From: UBA10646 sp003456175
GTDB lineage: Bacteria > Bacteroidota > Bacteroidia > Chitinophagales > Chitinophagaceae
Length of the DNA: 64,000 nt
NCBI GenBank assembly: GCA_031976225.1
Contig: DALYLQ010000004.1
Coordinates: forward strand, 1-64,000
Reading direction: 5' to 3'
Position numbers and translations under genes: made by a program. The notes beneath the pieces were generated by a model. The model was not told the origin of the DNA. It searched no databases and saw nothing but the letters and a program-made list of their open reading frames with translations. Below are positions 26,583-34,530 of the stretch, in pieces. The stretch's first letter is position 1; each line of letters starts with the position of its first letter.

Positions 26583-26596
26583 TATTTGCCGCAAGG
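26583..26596 (+). repeat. Dispersed 14-mer, copy 4
   Basis: TATTTGCCGCAAGG, one mismatch; intergenic, opposite orientation to copy 3. Confidence 0.65.
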
Positions 26597-26735
26597 CCGT
26601 TCAATAACCCATTTTGAAGCAAAAATCATAAAGAGGCTAAAATATTTTTTCACTTTTTTTATTGATAATCAATTAGTTATAAAGATTCGATAAAAAATTA
26701 ACCCAATAATTGTTGGTTATTTGGTAGCAGTAGCC

Positions 26736-26743
26736 CACCTTTG
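26736..26743 (+). promoter_or_regulatory. Probable -7 box of the rplM operon
   Basis: CACCTTTG, one base from the Bacteroidota consensus TAnnTTTG, followed by GC. A TTGG at about 26713 lies at roughly -33 spacing. Predicts a leader of about 65 nt. Confidence 0.5.
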
Positions 26744-26814
26744 CACTCCCAAAATCGGGTGCCTTGGGATAGCGAGGCAGATTGATCACTCGGCGAAAGC
26801 CAAAAAACAAAACA

Positions 26815-27258
26815 ATGAGCAAATTACATTTCACCACCAAGCATGCGAATGCGGCTACCGTGCAGCGTAATTGGTACGTAGTAGACGGTACTAATCAAAC
26901 CGTAGGTCGTATAGCTTCTCGTATTGCCGCCATCCTTCGCGGTAAAAACAAAACCTATTACACACCACACGTAGATTGTGGCGATTATGTTATCATTATC
27001 AACGCCGATAAGGTGGTTTATACAGGTAACAAAAGCGAACAGAAGGTATTCCAAAACTTTAGTGGTTACCCAGGCGGTTTAAAAGAAGAAACTGCGAAAG
27101 ACCTACTAAAGCGTCGTCCTGAGTCTGTAATGGAGCGTACCATTAAAGGCATGTTGCCTAAGAACCGCTTAGGTCGTAAAATGTTTAAGAAGTTGTTTGT
27201 ATATGCAGGTAGCAACCACCCACATACTGCACAACAGCCTAAAGAATTAAAGTTCTAA
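26815..27258 (+). CDS. rplM: Large-subunit ribosomal protein uL13
   Basis: 147-aa ribosomal protein L13, an early-assembling 23S rRNA binder. Conserved segments: 'WYVVDGTNQTVGRIASRIA', 'LRGKNKTYYTPHVDCGDYVI', 'VYTGNKSEQKVFQNFSGYPG' and 'GMLPKNRLGRKMFKKLFVYA', ending 'SNHPHTAQQPKELKF'. Start ATG 26815 gives the family's short N-terminus (MSKLHFTTKHANA); an in-frame ATG at 26782 is part of the leader. First gene of rplM-rpsI-rpsB-tsf, a standard order. A short hairpin separates it from rpsI. Confidence 0.97.
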   Translation: MSKLHFTTKHANAATVQRNWYVVDGTNQTVGRIASRIAAILRGKNKTYYTPHVDCGDYVIIINADKVVYTGNKSEQKVFQNFSGYPGGLKEETAKDLLKRRPESVMERTIKGMLPKNRLGRKMFKKLFVYAGSNHPHTAQQPKELKF

Positions 27259-27270
27259 AGCCCCTCCCGG

Positions 27271-27287
27271 CCTCCCCGAAGGGGAGG
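27271..27287. repeat. GC-rich hairpin between rplM and rpsI
   Basis: 7-bp stem CCTCCCC / GGGGAGG with a GAA loop and no T-run, so probably an attenuator or mRNA-stability element rather than a terminator. Confidence 0.5.
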
Positions 27288-27327
27288 TGATTGGAGAATT
27301 TCATAAACTCAATCACCAAAAAATTAC

Positions 27328-27717
27328 ATGGAAAAGCAAAAACAAGGTTTAGGTCGCCGTAAGGAAGCCGTAACACGAGTATACCTCGCTAAAGGTACCG
27401 GCACCATTACCGTTAACGACAAAGATTACAAGCAATATTTTCCCTTGGTGTATCTACAAAATCAGGTAGAAGCTCCATTGAAAACTGCTGAAGTTGCCGA
27501 CAAGTTTGATGTTAAAATCAACGCTACTGGCGGTGGTTTAAAAGGTCAGGCCGAGGCAGCGAAGTTGGGTATTGCCCGTGCTTTAATTGAAGTGAATCCA
27601 GAGTTTCGTCCTGCTTTAAAAGCTGCTGGTTACCTCAAGCGTGACCCACGTGGCGTAGAGCGTAAGAAATTTGGTAAGAAAAAGGCCCGCCGCAGCTACC
27701 AGTTCAGCAAGCGTTAA
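27328..27717 (+). CDS. rpsI: Small-subunit ribosomal protein uS9
   Basis: 129-aa ribosomal protein S9. 'GLGRRKEAVTRVYLAKGTGT' at the N-terminus, the central 'NATGGGLKGQAEAAKLGIAR' and the C-terminal tail 'KKFGKKKARRSYQFSKR', whose last basic residues reach the P-site tRNA, are all intact. Usual length. Lies 69 bp after rplM. The 96 bp after it contains ATGGTCCA twice at 15-20 bp spacing, possibly part of an S2 leader. Confidence 0.97.
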   Translation: MEKQKQGLGRRKEAVTRVYLAKGTGTITVNDKDYKQYFPLVYLQNQVEAPLKTAEVADKFDVKINATGGGLKGQAEAAKLGIARALIEVNPEFRPALKAAGYLKRDPRGVERKKFGKKKARRSYQFSKR

Positions 27718-27813
27718 TATCCTTTTTCGATTCCATGGTCCAGTATTGTCGATGGTCCATGGTTACATGAACGATCGACACATCATTATTATCACATTAT
27801 TACAACATAAACA

Positions 27814-28710
27814 ATGGAAAATAATACTTCACTTCAACAGCAATTGCTCGAAGCCGGTGTACACTTTGGTCACCTCAAGAAGAAGTGGAATCCTAAAATG
27901 TTGCCATACATCTTCGCTGAGAAGAAGGGTATTCACATCATCGACCTTAACAAAACAGTAGACGGCTTGCAAGAGGCTGCTGCTGCTATGAAACAAATTG
28001 CAAAGAGTGGCAAAAAAATCATGTTTGTTGCCACTAAAAAGCAAGCTAAAGAAATTGTTAGCGAGTGTGCTAAGCGTGTTAACATGCCTTTCGCTACAGA
28101 GCGTTGGTTAGGTGGTATGCTTACCAACTTCAACACCGTTCGTAAGAGCGTGAAGAAAATGCAAAGCATCGAAAAAATGTTGAACGATGGTAGCGCCGAA
28201 AGCCTTACTAAGAAAGAACGTTTAACATTAAGCCGCGATAAAGAAAAGATGGAAAAAGTATTGGGTGGTATCGCTCAATTAACACGTCTTCCAGCTGCTT
28301 TATTCTTGGTAGATATTGGCCATGAGCATATTGCTTTAGCCGAAGCAAAGCGTTTAGGTATCACTACATTTGGTATGGTTGATACCAACTGCGATCCTAA
28401 CAAAGTTGATTACGCTATTCCTGCGAACGACGATGCTACTAAGAGTATCGCTATCATTACTAACTACATTGTTGCTGCTATTGCTGAAGGCTTAGAAGAG
28501 CGCCAAGCTAGCAAAGACGATGAGGTTGAAGAAAGCGATAACGAAGCAGAACGTCGTGCTGCACGCTTACAAGCAGAAGCTGAAGCCGAAGCTGGTCGTG
28601 GTGGCCGTGGTGGCCGTGGCCGCGGTACAGCTGCTGCAACAGGCGGAGCTCCTAAGCGTCGCGTACCCAATAGCCGTCGCCCAGCAGGTGGTGGTACTGG
28701 TGCCCGTTAA
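27814..28710 (+). CDS. rpsB: Small-subunit ribosomal protein uS2 with RG-rich C-terminal extension
   Basis: 298-aa ribosomal protein S2. Core motifs: 'LLEAGVHFGHLKKKWNPKML', 'GIHIIDLNKT', 'ERWLGGMLTNFNTVRKSVKK' and 'LFLVDIGHEHIALAEAKRLG', with 'GMVDTNCDPNKVDYAIPAND'. The core ends near residue 230. A low-complexity tail follows: acidic (KDDEVEESDNEAE), then a Gly/Arg stretch (GRGGRGGRGRG, bases about 28591-28625), then 'APKRRVPNSRRPAGGG'. Escherichia coli S2 has 241 residues, so the tail adds about 55. Tails of this kind occur in some Bacteroidota; their function is not established. Followed by 284 bp before tsf. Confidence 0.95.
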   Translation: MENNTSLQQQLLEAGVHFGHLKKKWNPKMLPYIFAEKKGIHIIDLNKTVDGLQEAAAAMKQIAKSGKKIMFVATKKQAKEIVSECAKRVNMPFATERWLGGMLTNFNTVRKSVKKMQSIEKMLNDGSAESLTKKERLTLSRDKEKMEKVLGGIAQLTRLPAALFLVDIGHEHIALAEAKRLGITTFGMVDTNCDPNKVDYAIPANDDATKSIAIITNYIVAAIAEGLEERQASKDDEVEESDNEAERRAARLQAEAEAEAGRGGRGGRGRGTAAATGGAPKRRVPNSRRPAGGGTGAR

Positions 28711-28734
28711 TTGAAACGTTATCCATCAACAATA

Positions 28735-28783
28735 TTGGGTCAATAATCGCTCCGGTGTATAGCAGGATGGATTGTTGACCCAA
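28735..28783. repeat. Large hairpin downstream of rpsB
   Basis: 14-bp arms TTGGGTCAATAATC (28735-28748) and GATTGTTGACCCAA (28770-28783) with one mismatch and a 21-nt loop. No T-run directly after it (ACTTTTG). May be a processing or attenuation element. The rest of 28711-28994 contains no gene that I can support. Confidence 0.55.
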
Positions 28784-28953
28784 CTTTTGTACAAGCATTG
28801 AGCTTAGGTTGCGTCGCACACTTGTACGCGAGTGCAAGCATGTACCAACCCCGCCGATACTAGTACCTAAAGTTGAAGTGAGTGACACAACGAAGTTGCC
28901 ATAAGCACCATAGTTGGTTACCAAATAATAACACCGCAGGTGCAAGCGGTAAC

Positions 28954-28961
28954 TAACTTTG
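28954..28961 (+). promoter_or_regulatory. Probable -7 box of tsf
   Basis: TAACTTTG fits TAnnTTTG and lies 33 bp before the tsf ATG, suggesting that tsf has its own promoter. No good -33 element seen. Confidence 0.5.
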
Positions 28962-28994
28962 CACCGCATTGAATCACAAAAAATACCTAATCAT

Positions 28995-29834
28995 ATGAGT
29001 ACAGTTGCAATTACCGCTGCTGACATTAATAAGTTACGCCAAGCTACTGGCGCCGGTATGATGGATTGCCGTAAAGCTTTAACTGAAACTAACGGCGATT
29101 TTGAAGCCGCTATTGATTGGTTACGTAAGCAAGGCCAAAAGGTTGCTGCAAAGCGTAGCGATCGTGAAGCGAAAGAAGGTGTAGTAGTAGCAAAAACGAG
29201 TACCGATAACAAAGTGGGTTATGTAGTTTGTATTAGCTGCGAAACTGACTTTGTATCTAAAAATGCCGATTTCGTTGCGTTCGCACAATCTATTGCCGAT
29301 GCTGCTGTTGCCAACGATGCAAAAGATGTTGATGCTTTAAATGCTGCGGAAATTAATGGTGCTAAAGTGGCCGATTTAATCAATGATAAGGTTGCTGCTA
29401 TCGGCGAAAAAATTGGTATTGCTAAATACGAACGTATTGAAGCTCCATACGTGAGTGCTTACATACATGGTGCTTACCGTTTGGGTGTGTTGGTTGGCTT
29501 AACAAGCGAAGCTGCTGATGCAGGTAAAGATGTAGCAATGCAAATTGCTGCAATGAACCCGGTGGCTGTTGATGCTGCTAGTGTACCAGCCGATGCTGTT
29601 GAGCGTGAAAGAGCAGTAATTATTGAAACTATGAAAGCCGATCCTAAAATGGCCGGCAAGCCAGATGAAATGATTGGCAAAATTGCTGAAGGAAAATTAA
29701 ATGCCTTCTTCAAAGAACAAACATTAATGGCACAACCATTTGTAAAAGATGGTGGCTTAAGTGTTGAAGCTTACTTGCAAAGTGTGAGTAAAGATCTTAA
29801 GGTTACAGAATTTCGTCGTGTAGCTTTAGGTTAA
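28995..29834 (+). CDS. tsf: Elongation factor Ts
   Basis: 279-aa guanine-nucleotide exchange factor that reloads EF-Tu with GTP. The N-terminal UBA-like domain is 'INKLRQATGAGMMDCRKALT'. The exchange-core motif 'GYVVCISCETDFVSKNADFV' contains the conserved T-D-F that inserts into EF-Tu. 'AMNPVAVDAASVPADAVERE' and the C-terminal 'EQTLMAQPFVKDGGLSVEAY' complete the fold. Start ATG 28995 (MSTVAITAADI); a GTG/ATG-like extension upstream would cover the -7 box. A terminator follows at 29856. Confidence 0.97.
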   Translation: MSTVAITAADINKLRQATGAGMMDCRKALTETNGDFEAAIDWLRKQGQKVAAKRSDREAKEGVVVAKTSTDNKVGYVVCISCETDFVSKNADFVAFAQSIADAAVANDAKDVDALNAAEINGAKVADLINDKVAAIGEKIGIAKYERIEAPYVSAYIHGAYRLGVLVGLTSEAADAGKDVAMQIAAMNPVAVDAASVPADAVERERAVIIETMKADPKMAGKPDEMIGKIAEGKLNAFFKEQTLMAQPFVKDGGLSVEAYLQSVSKDLKVTEFRRVALG

Positions 29835-29855
29835 TAGCTTTTAGCATAAATTCAA

Positions 29856-29885
29856 TAAAACGCCGCCTCAAAGGGCGGCGTTTTA
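29856..29885 (+). terminator. Rho-independent terminator after tsf
   Basis: Stem TAAAACGCCGCC / GGCGGCGTTTTA with a 6-nt loop; A and T runs on either side. Closes the ribosomal block. Confidence 0.9.
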
Positions 29886-30015
29886 TATTGGTAGATGTTA
29901 GATAAGCGCTAATATTTTTAATTGGTGGGGCAACGTGGATTCTTTATTTTGGCTCTCCCTAAAAGTGTATCTCTTTCCTTAACCGGCAACCCCATAACTG
30001 CGCAGTCTATCTATC

Positions 30016-33000
30016 ATGTTACATAGAAAAATACTTGTATTATTAGCACTTGTGTGCATTAGTATTAGCAGCCTTGCACAAAACTTATCGAACAGAGGCA
30101 GAGAGTTTTGGGTGGCTTGGGGGCACAATCAATTAGGAACTGGAGCGACCTTTAAAATTTATTTGAGTACAACCAATCAAGCTAATGTTGATATCAGTTT
30201 TGTTGGTGGTACTAGTATTTACAACAACTATATCCCTCCAAACTCAGTAGTTGAAGTGAATGTGCCATATAATGGCAGTGCCAGCATGCTTAGCTTTACT
30301 GATGGTATTAACGATAACAAAGCCATTAGGATTACAGCTGACGAACCCATTGTTGCGTATACCCATATGATTGGGAGTGCAAGTTCTGGTGCAACCATGC
30401 TATTGCCTGTAGAAACTTGGGGGCAACGCTACTTTTCTATGAATAGTGCTCAAGACTGGGGAGCTGGTGCCCGTTCTTGGGTGTATGTTATTGCCAATCA
30501 AGATAGTACTTATGTTGAATTAACGCCAACTGTTCAATCTACTAACACAACGGCTAATACACCATTAACCGTAATGTTGATGCGTGGTCAGATATATAAC
30601 ATGCTTGCCAATAGCCTTTCTGATGACATGAGTGGAACTCAGGTACGCTCTGTTAATGGTCCTCAAGGGCAGCCTTGTAAGCCAATTGCAGTTTTTTCTG
30701 GCACTAGTAGAACTCGCTTGGGTAGTAGTGGTGATTTTGCGATGCAACAAATTTTTCCAGCACAAGCATGGGGTACCAGATATTTAAGTGCACCTGCATC
30801 TTCTTTAAGCAGTACAGCTACACGTAATCCTACACCTTATAGAATATTTGTAAGAGATCCATCAACCGTTGTTAGGGTTAATGGAGCACCGCTTGGTATT
30901 GGTGGACTTATTAGAAATACCTATTATGAAGTTGCTGCCATTTCTACCATCACACAACCTATTACGATTGAAGCGGATAAACCCATTTCAGTAGCACAAT
31001 ATTTTCCATCGCAAGGTAGTACTGGTTGGGTTGGTAATGGTGACCCGGAAACTATTATATTGAGTCCGATCGAGCAGGCGATTAACTCCGTTGGTTTTAT
31101 GGCCACTGAAAACGAGTCTATGACAGGTAATTTCGTACAAGTAATTGCTCGTGTGCCCAATGCTACACTAACAGGTCAGGCTGCTGCGAATAGTATTAAT
31201 TTACGATTTAGCCAACGTAGAGGAACTAACCCAATAGAATTTCAAAATTGGGATGTGGTATATGATCATAATTTAACGGGCTATAAAGTGTTTGTAAAAC
31301 GCTTTTCACCCAATTTATCTGGAGCCGAAAATAGACAAGCTTTCATTACCTCTGATTCGGCTTTTACAGGTATCACTTATGGGCTTGGTAACGTAGAAAG
31401 TTATGGTTATAATGTAGGTACCTTGGTGAATAACCTAGATGCATTAGGTAATATCCAAAATACTGGTGGTAGTAACCAGCAGTTAACCACACGTACATGT
31501 AGAGATGTTCCATTTCGTTTTACATTGGCGCTACCTTATGTACCAACACAAATTCGTTGGTTATTTAGTCAAGTGCCGCGTTTAAGTAGTAACGTCGATT
31601 CTATTCAAAATAATCCTATTCCAATTGATTCTTTCATTCAGAATAGTCGTAAATACTACAGATTTACCGTAAGGAGAGATTATACTTTCGATACCATTGG
31701 AAGCCTCACCATTCCATTGAAGATTGTTGCACCAGGTATCGATAATTGCCAAAATACAGCCGATGCCTCGTTGCAGGTTGTAATTGATCGTGGCCCATTT
31801 GCCAATTTTGTAACTAGCTACACTGGTTGTAAACTTGATACTGCCTTTTTCAATAGTAATGTAAATGCCAATGGATTTAATATTGAGCGTTACAAATGGT
31901 TTTATCCGAATGGTAGTATTGATAGCTTAGGTAACACTAGTTTTTTCAGGTTTGATGCACCTGGTACCTATCCGGTTCGCTTGCGTGCTATCGCCGATAA
32001 TGGTTGTTATGGCGATACTACAATTAATGTAGTAACAGCGCCAAACCCATACGCTGCATTTGCTGTAGCACCAGATAGTATTTGTATAGGTAGCAATTTT
32101 ACATTTACCGATAGTGCATCTTTTTCGGGTACTGTTCCAGTATCACGTTTTTGGTGGAGCTATGGCGATGGTAGGGTAGATAGCTTTACAACGCGTGGGC
32201 CACGTCAGGTACGTTACGATACAGCGGGCGTATTTACCGTAAGGTATGTAAATAGTGCTAGCAGATGTAATAGCGATACAGCCACTAGAACCATTCGTGT
32301 TTGGCAAAAGCCAGATGCTTGGTTCGGCTTTACAACAGGTTGCTTGCAAGATAGTACCGTTCGTTTTTTTGATAGTACCCGTGTTACCGATGGGCAAACT
32401 TTCACCTATGCTTGGAATTTTGGCGACCCCAACCCAAGCCCTACAAGGCCCAATACAAGTACGGCACAAAACCCTAGTCATATTTATATTGGATTTCAAG
32501 TGAACGATGTTCAGTTGATTGTAACCACCAATAATGGCTGTAGAGATACCGTAGTTCGCCAGTATCAGGTACAAGGGTTTTCATCGCCTATTACGTTCAC
32601 AGTAGCGAATGAAAATAGGCTATGTAGTAACCTTGCGGTAAATGTTACCAATACAAGCAACATCGCTCAAGATAGTATTTATCGTATCGATCAATATTGG
32701 GATGTGGCTGCACAGCCAAACGTATTTGTAACTGATAATACGCCAACACAGGGCGAGGTGTACACACATACTTATGCAACTTTCACAACGCCAGTTACGC
32801 AAAATAAAATCATCAAATGGGTAGTGTATAGCCGAGGCGGTTGTATCAGCGAAAAATTTGATACCATTACCTTACATGCTATGCCGGTGCTAACGGTTGG
32901 GTTTATTCCCGGTCGTTGCGTGAATGGTGGTATTAGTGGCATAGATAGTGCCCGTGTAACGAACGGCGTTACTGGTAATGGTTGGTATATTGGTAACGGT

Positions 33001-34410
33001 ATAGATAGTGCGGGTCGTTTTAACCCTGCTACTGCAGGTGTAGGTGTTACGGCATTCAAGTATTACTTTAATACTAGTGGCGGCTGTATAGATAGTATCA
33101 ACGCAAGTGTACGAGTGTTTCCGAAACCCAATGCACAGTTCACCAGACCTGCTAACCGTTGCTTGGGCGATAGCACGTTGTTAACCAATACGAGCACCAT
33201 TAGCAGTGGCAACATTGTAGGATGGAATTGGAATTTCGGTGACAACTCAACACCACAATCATTGGCCAATGGCAATCCATTCTATCACACTTATCGCAAT
33301 TTCGGAAGCTTTGTAACGCAATTAACCGTTATTAGCGATAGTGGTTGTATAAGTGATGTGTATCGTGATACCGCCAAAATAGACCCATTGCCTGAACCTA
33401 ATTTTAGCATTCCTCCATTTATTTGTATGCCTGCGGGTAAGGCAGCTTTCACCAACTTGAGTACCATTGCTAATGGCACCACCAGCCAGTTAACGTACAC
33501 TTGGAATTTCGGCGATGGTGGTACAAGCACTGAAACAGATCCTACGTATGTGTATAGCAATATTGGCCCATACAATGTGCGTTTAACGGCTCGTAGCGTA
33601 TTAGGTTGTGTGAAAGATACGGTGCGTGTTTTAAATACTTTCTACGAACAACCAAGAGCTGGCTTTACAGTAAATGATAGTATTTTCTGTCAGGGTAAAG
33701 AAACCATTTTCACCGATACCAGTACAGCTCCCAATAGTACCATTACCGATTGGTTCTGGAGTTTCGGTGATGGTAGTGTAAGTACAGAGCGTAGCCCACG
33801 CAAAACATACACGCAGTATGGCCCTTATGTGGTTACGCTGGTAACTAAAAACACACAAGGCTGCTTGAGTGATACCGCAACTAAGAATATTCGTGTGAAC
33901 TTACAGCCACGTGTGAATGCAGGCCCCGATTTAGTAATCGATGAAGGTCGTTCAGGTATACTTCGTGGTGTTATTAATGATCCTGGTGTTCGTATTGTTT
34001 GGACACCAGCTACCTACCTAAGTAGCGATACTGTGGTTCGGCCTACTGTTACGCCTGTGTTCAATACCGTGTACATCATGTATGGTTATGGCGATGGTAA
34101 CTGTATGGCTAGCGATACCGTACGTGTAACTGTACTTAAACAATTACGCATACCTAACGCATTCAGCCCGAATGGCGATGGTATCAATGATAAATGGGTG
34201 ATCCCGTATATAGAAGATTATCCGAACCTACGTATGCAAGTATTTAACCGCTATGGACAGCCAGTATTTACAAGTAGTGGTTATGCGAAGCCTTGGGATG
34301 GTAACGGTCCTGGCAGTCAGCCATTGCCTGCAGGAACTTATTACTACATTATAGAACCGAATGGTGGTGGTTACGATAAAGTGAGTGGTTATGTACTCAT
34401 ATTGCGTTAG
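30016..34410 (+). CDS. PKD-repeat surface protein with IgGFc-binding-like N-domain and T9SS type B C-terminus
   Basis: 1464-aa secreted protein. Signal peptide 'KILVLLALVCISISSLAQ' (cleavage about residue 21). Residues about 22-450 resemble the IgGFc-binding N-terminal domain ('NRGREFWVAWGHNQLGTGAT', 'PVETWGQRYFSMNS'). Several PKD or PKD-like modules follow, recognisable by 'FWWSYGDGRVDSF', 'WNFGDPNPS', 'WNFGDNSTPQS', 'WNFGDGGTSTETDP' and 'WSFGDGSVSTERSP'. The last 85 residues are the gliding-motility-associated type B domain: 'IPNAFSPNGDGINDKWVIP', 'VFNRYGQPVF' and 'PLPAGTYYYII'. Type IX secretion and surface anchoring are therefore expected; adhesion or gliding is inferred. It carries three internal copies of the dispersed 14-mer and one directly after its stop codon. 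Confidence 0.88.
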   Translation: MLHRKILVLLALVCISISSLAQNLSNRGREFWVAWGHNQLGTGATFKIYLSTTNQANVDISFVGGTSIYNNYIPPNSVVEVNVPYNGSASMLSFTDGINDNKAIRITADEPIVAYTHMIGSASSGATMLLPVETWGQRYFSMNSAQDWGAGARSWVYVIANQDSTYVELTPTVQSTNTTANTPLTVMLMRGQIYNMLANSLSDDMSGTQVRSVNGPQGQPCKPIAVFSGTSRTRLGSSGDFAMQQIFPAQAWGTRYLSAPASSLSSTATRNPTPYRIFVRDPSTVVRVNGAPLGIGGLIRNTYYEVAAISTITQPITIEADKPISVAQYFPSQGSTGWVGNGDPETIILSPIEQAINSVGFMATENESMTGNFVQVIARVPNATLTGQAAANSINLRFSQRRGTNPIEFQNWDVVYDHNLTGYKVFVKRFSPNLSGAENRQAFITSDSAFTGITYGLGNVESYGYNVGTLVNNLDALGNIQNTGGSNQQLTTRTCRDVPFRFTLALPYVPTQIRWLFSQVPRLSSNVDSIQNNPIPIDSFIQNSRKYYRFTVRRDYTFDTIGSLTIPLKIVAPGIDNCQNTADASLQVVIDRGPFANFVTSYTGCKLDTAFFNSNVNANGFNIERYKWFYPNGSIDSLGNTSFFRFDAPGTYPVRLRAIADNGCYGDTTINVVTAPNPYAAFAVAPDSICIGSNFTFTDSASFSGTVPVSRFWWSYGDGRVDSFTTRGPRQVRYDTAGVFTVRYVNSASRCNSDTATRTIRVWQKPDAWFGFTTGCLQDSTVRFFDSTRVTDGQTFTYAWNFGDPNPSPTRPNTSTAQNPSHIYIGFQVNDVQLIVTTNNGCRDTVVRQYQVQGFSSPITFTVANENRLCSNLAVNVTNTSNIAQDSIYRIDQYWDVAAQPNVFVTDNTPTQGEVYTHTYATFTTPVTQNKIIKWVVYSRGGCISEKFDTITLHAMPVLTVGFIPGRCVNGGISGIDSARVTNGVTGNGWYIGNGIDSAGRFNPATAGVGVTAFKYYFNTSGGCIDSINASVRVFPKPNAQFTRPANRCLGDSTLLTNTSTISSGNIVGWNWNFGDNSTPQSLANGNPFYHTYRNFGSFVTQLTVISDSGCISDVYRDTAKIDPLPEPNFSIPPFICMPAGKAAFTNLSTIANGTTSQLTYTWNFGDGGTSTETDPTYVYSNIGPYNVRLTARSVLGCVKDTVRVLNTFYEQPRAGFTVNDSIFCQGKETIFTDTSTAPNSTITDWFWSFGDGSVSTERSPRKTYTQYGPYVVTLVTKNTQGCLSDTATKNIRVNLQPRVNAGPDLVIDEGRSGILRGVINDPGVRIVWTPATYLSSDTVVRPTVTPVFNTVYIMYGYGDGNCMASDTVRVTVLKQLRIPNAFSPNGDGINDKWVIPYIEDYPNLRMQVFNRYGQPVFTSSGYAKPWDGNGPGSQPLPAGTYYYIIEPNGGGYDKVSGYVLILR
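31661..31674 (+). repeat. Dispersed 14-mer, copy 5
   Basis: GATTTACCGTAAGG, one mismatch; in the PKD protein, read F-T-V-R. Confidence 0.7.
32231..32244 (+). repeat. Dispersed 14-mer, copy 6
   Basis: TATTTACCGTAAGG, one mismatch; in the PKD protein, read F-T-V-R. Confidence 0.7.
32631..32644 (-). repeat. Dispersed 14-mer, copy 7
   Basis: Exact (CATTTACCGCAAGG on the - strand); in the PKD protein, read L-A-V-N. Confidence 0.8.
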
Positions 34411-34424
34411 CATTTGCCGTAAGG
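34411..34424 (+). repeat. Dispersed 14-mer, copy 8
   Basis: Exact (CATTTGCCGTAAGG); begins at the base right after the PKD protein's stop codon. Confidence 0.85.
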
Positions 34425-34442
34425 CGTAATCGTGATATGGAT

Positions 34443-34485
34443 AAAGCAGTTATGGGGCGGCCGCAGGCCGCCCCATAACTGCTTT
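34443..34485. terminator. Perfect 20-bp hairpin between the PKD gene and gldB
   Basis: Arms 34443-34462 and 34466-34485 are perfectly complementary around a GCA loop; outer part A3-GCAGTT, inner part ATGGGGCGGCC. Outer A/T ends permit termination, though the T-run is short. Same ATGGGGC core as the hairpins at 26490 and 37993. Confidence 0.75.
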
Positions 34486-34518
34486 ACAGCTTTTACAATC
34501 TCTTTTCAAGTGAACTGC

Positions 34519-34526
34519 TACTTTCG
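34519..34526 (+). promoter_or_regulatory. Probable -7 box of gldB
   Basis: TACTTTCG, one base from TAnnTTTG, only 4 bp before the gldB ATG (34531); predicts a leaderless or nearly leaderless mRNA. Confidence 0.4.
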
Positions 34527-34530
34527 TTGC

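Larger units (their letters stand above)
26424..26814. other. 391-bp gap between peptidase and rplM
   Basis: Holds two dispersed 14-mers (26426, 26583), a perfect hairpin terminator (26490-26526), an AT-rich stretch around 26640-26710 and the promoter and leader of the ribosomal-protein genes. No gene seen. Confidence 0.8.

Noticed and set aside
27718..27813. Possible S2-binding mRNA leader from repeated ATGGTCCA
   Set aside because: Only an eight-base direct repeat with no clear fold; too weak to call a regulatory RNA.
28652..28969. 105-codon minus-strand frame between rpsB and tsf
   Set aside because: Runs through the rpsB tail, a hairpin and the tsf -7 box; composition is not protein-like.
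28711..28994. tRNA or other known RNA gene in the rpsB-tsf spacer
   Set aside because: No cloverleaf arms with a GTTCRA-type T-loop could be found.
32143..32574. 143-codon minus-strand frame inside the PKD protein gene
   Set aside because: Low-complexity shadow of PKD repeats (WNFGD blocks read backwards); no independent support.
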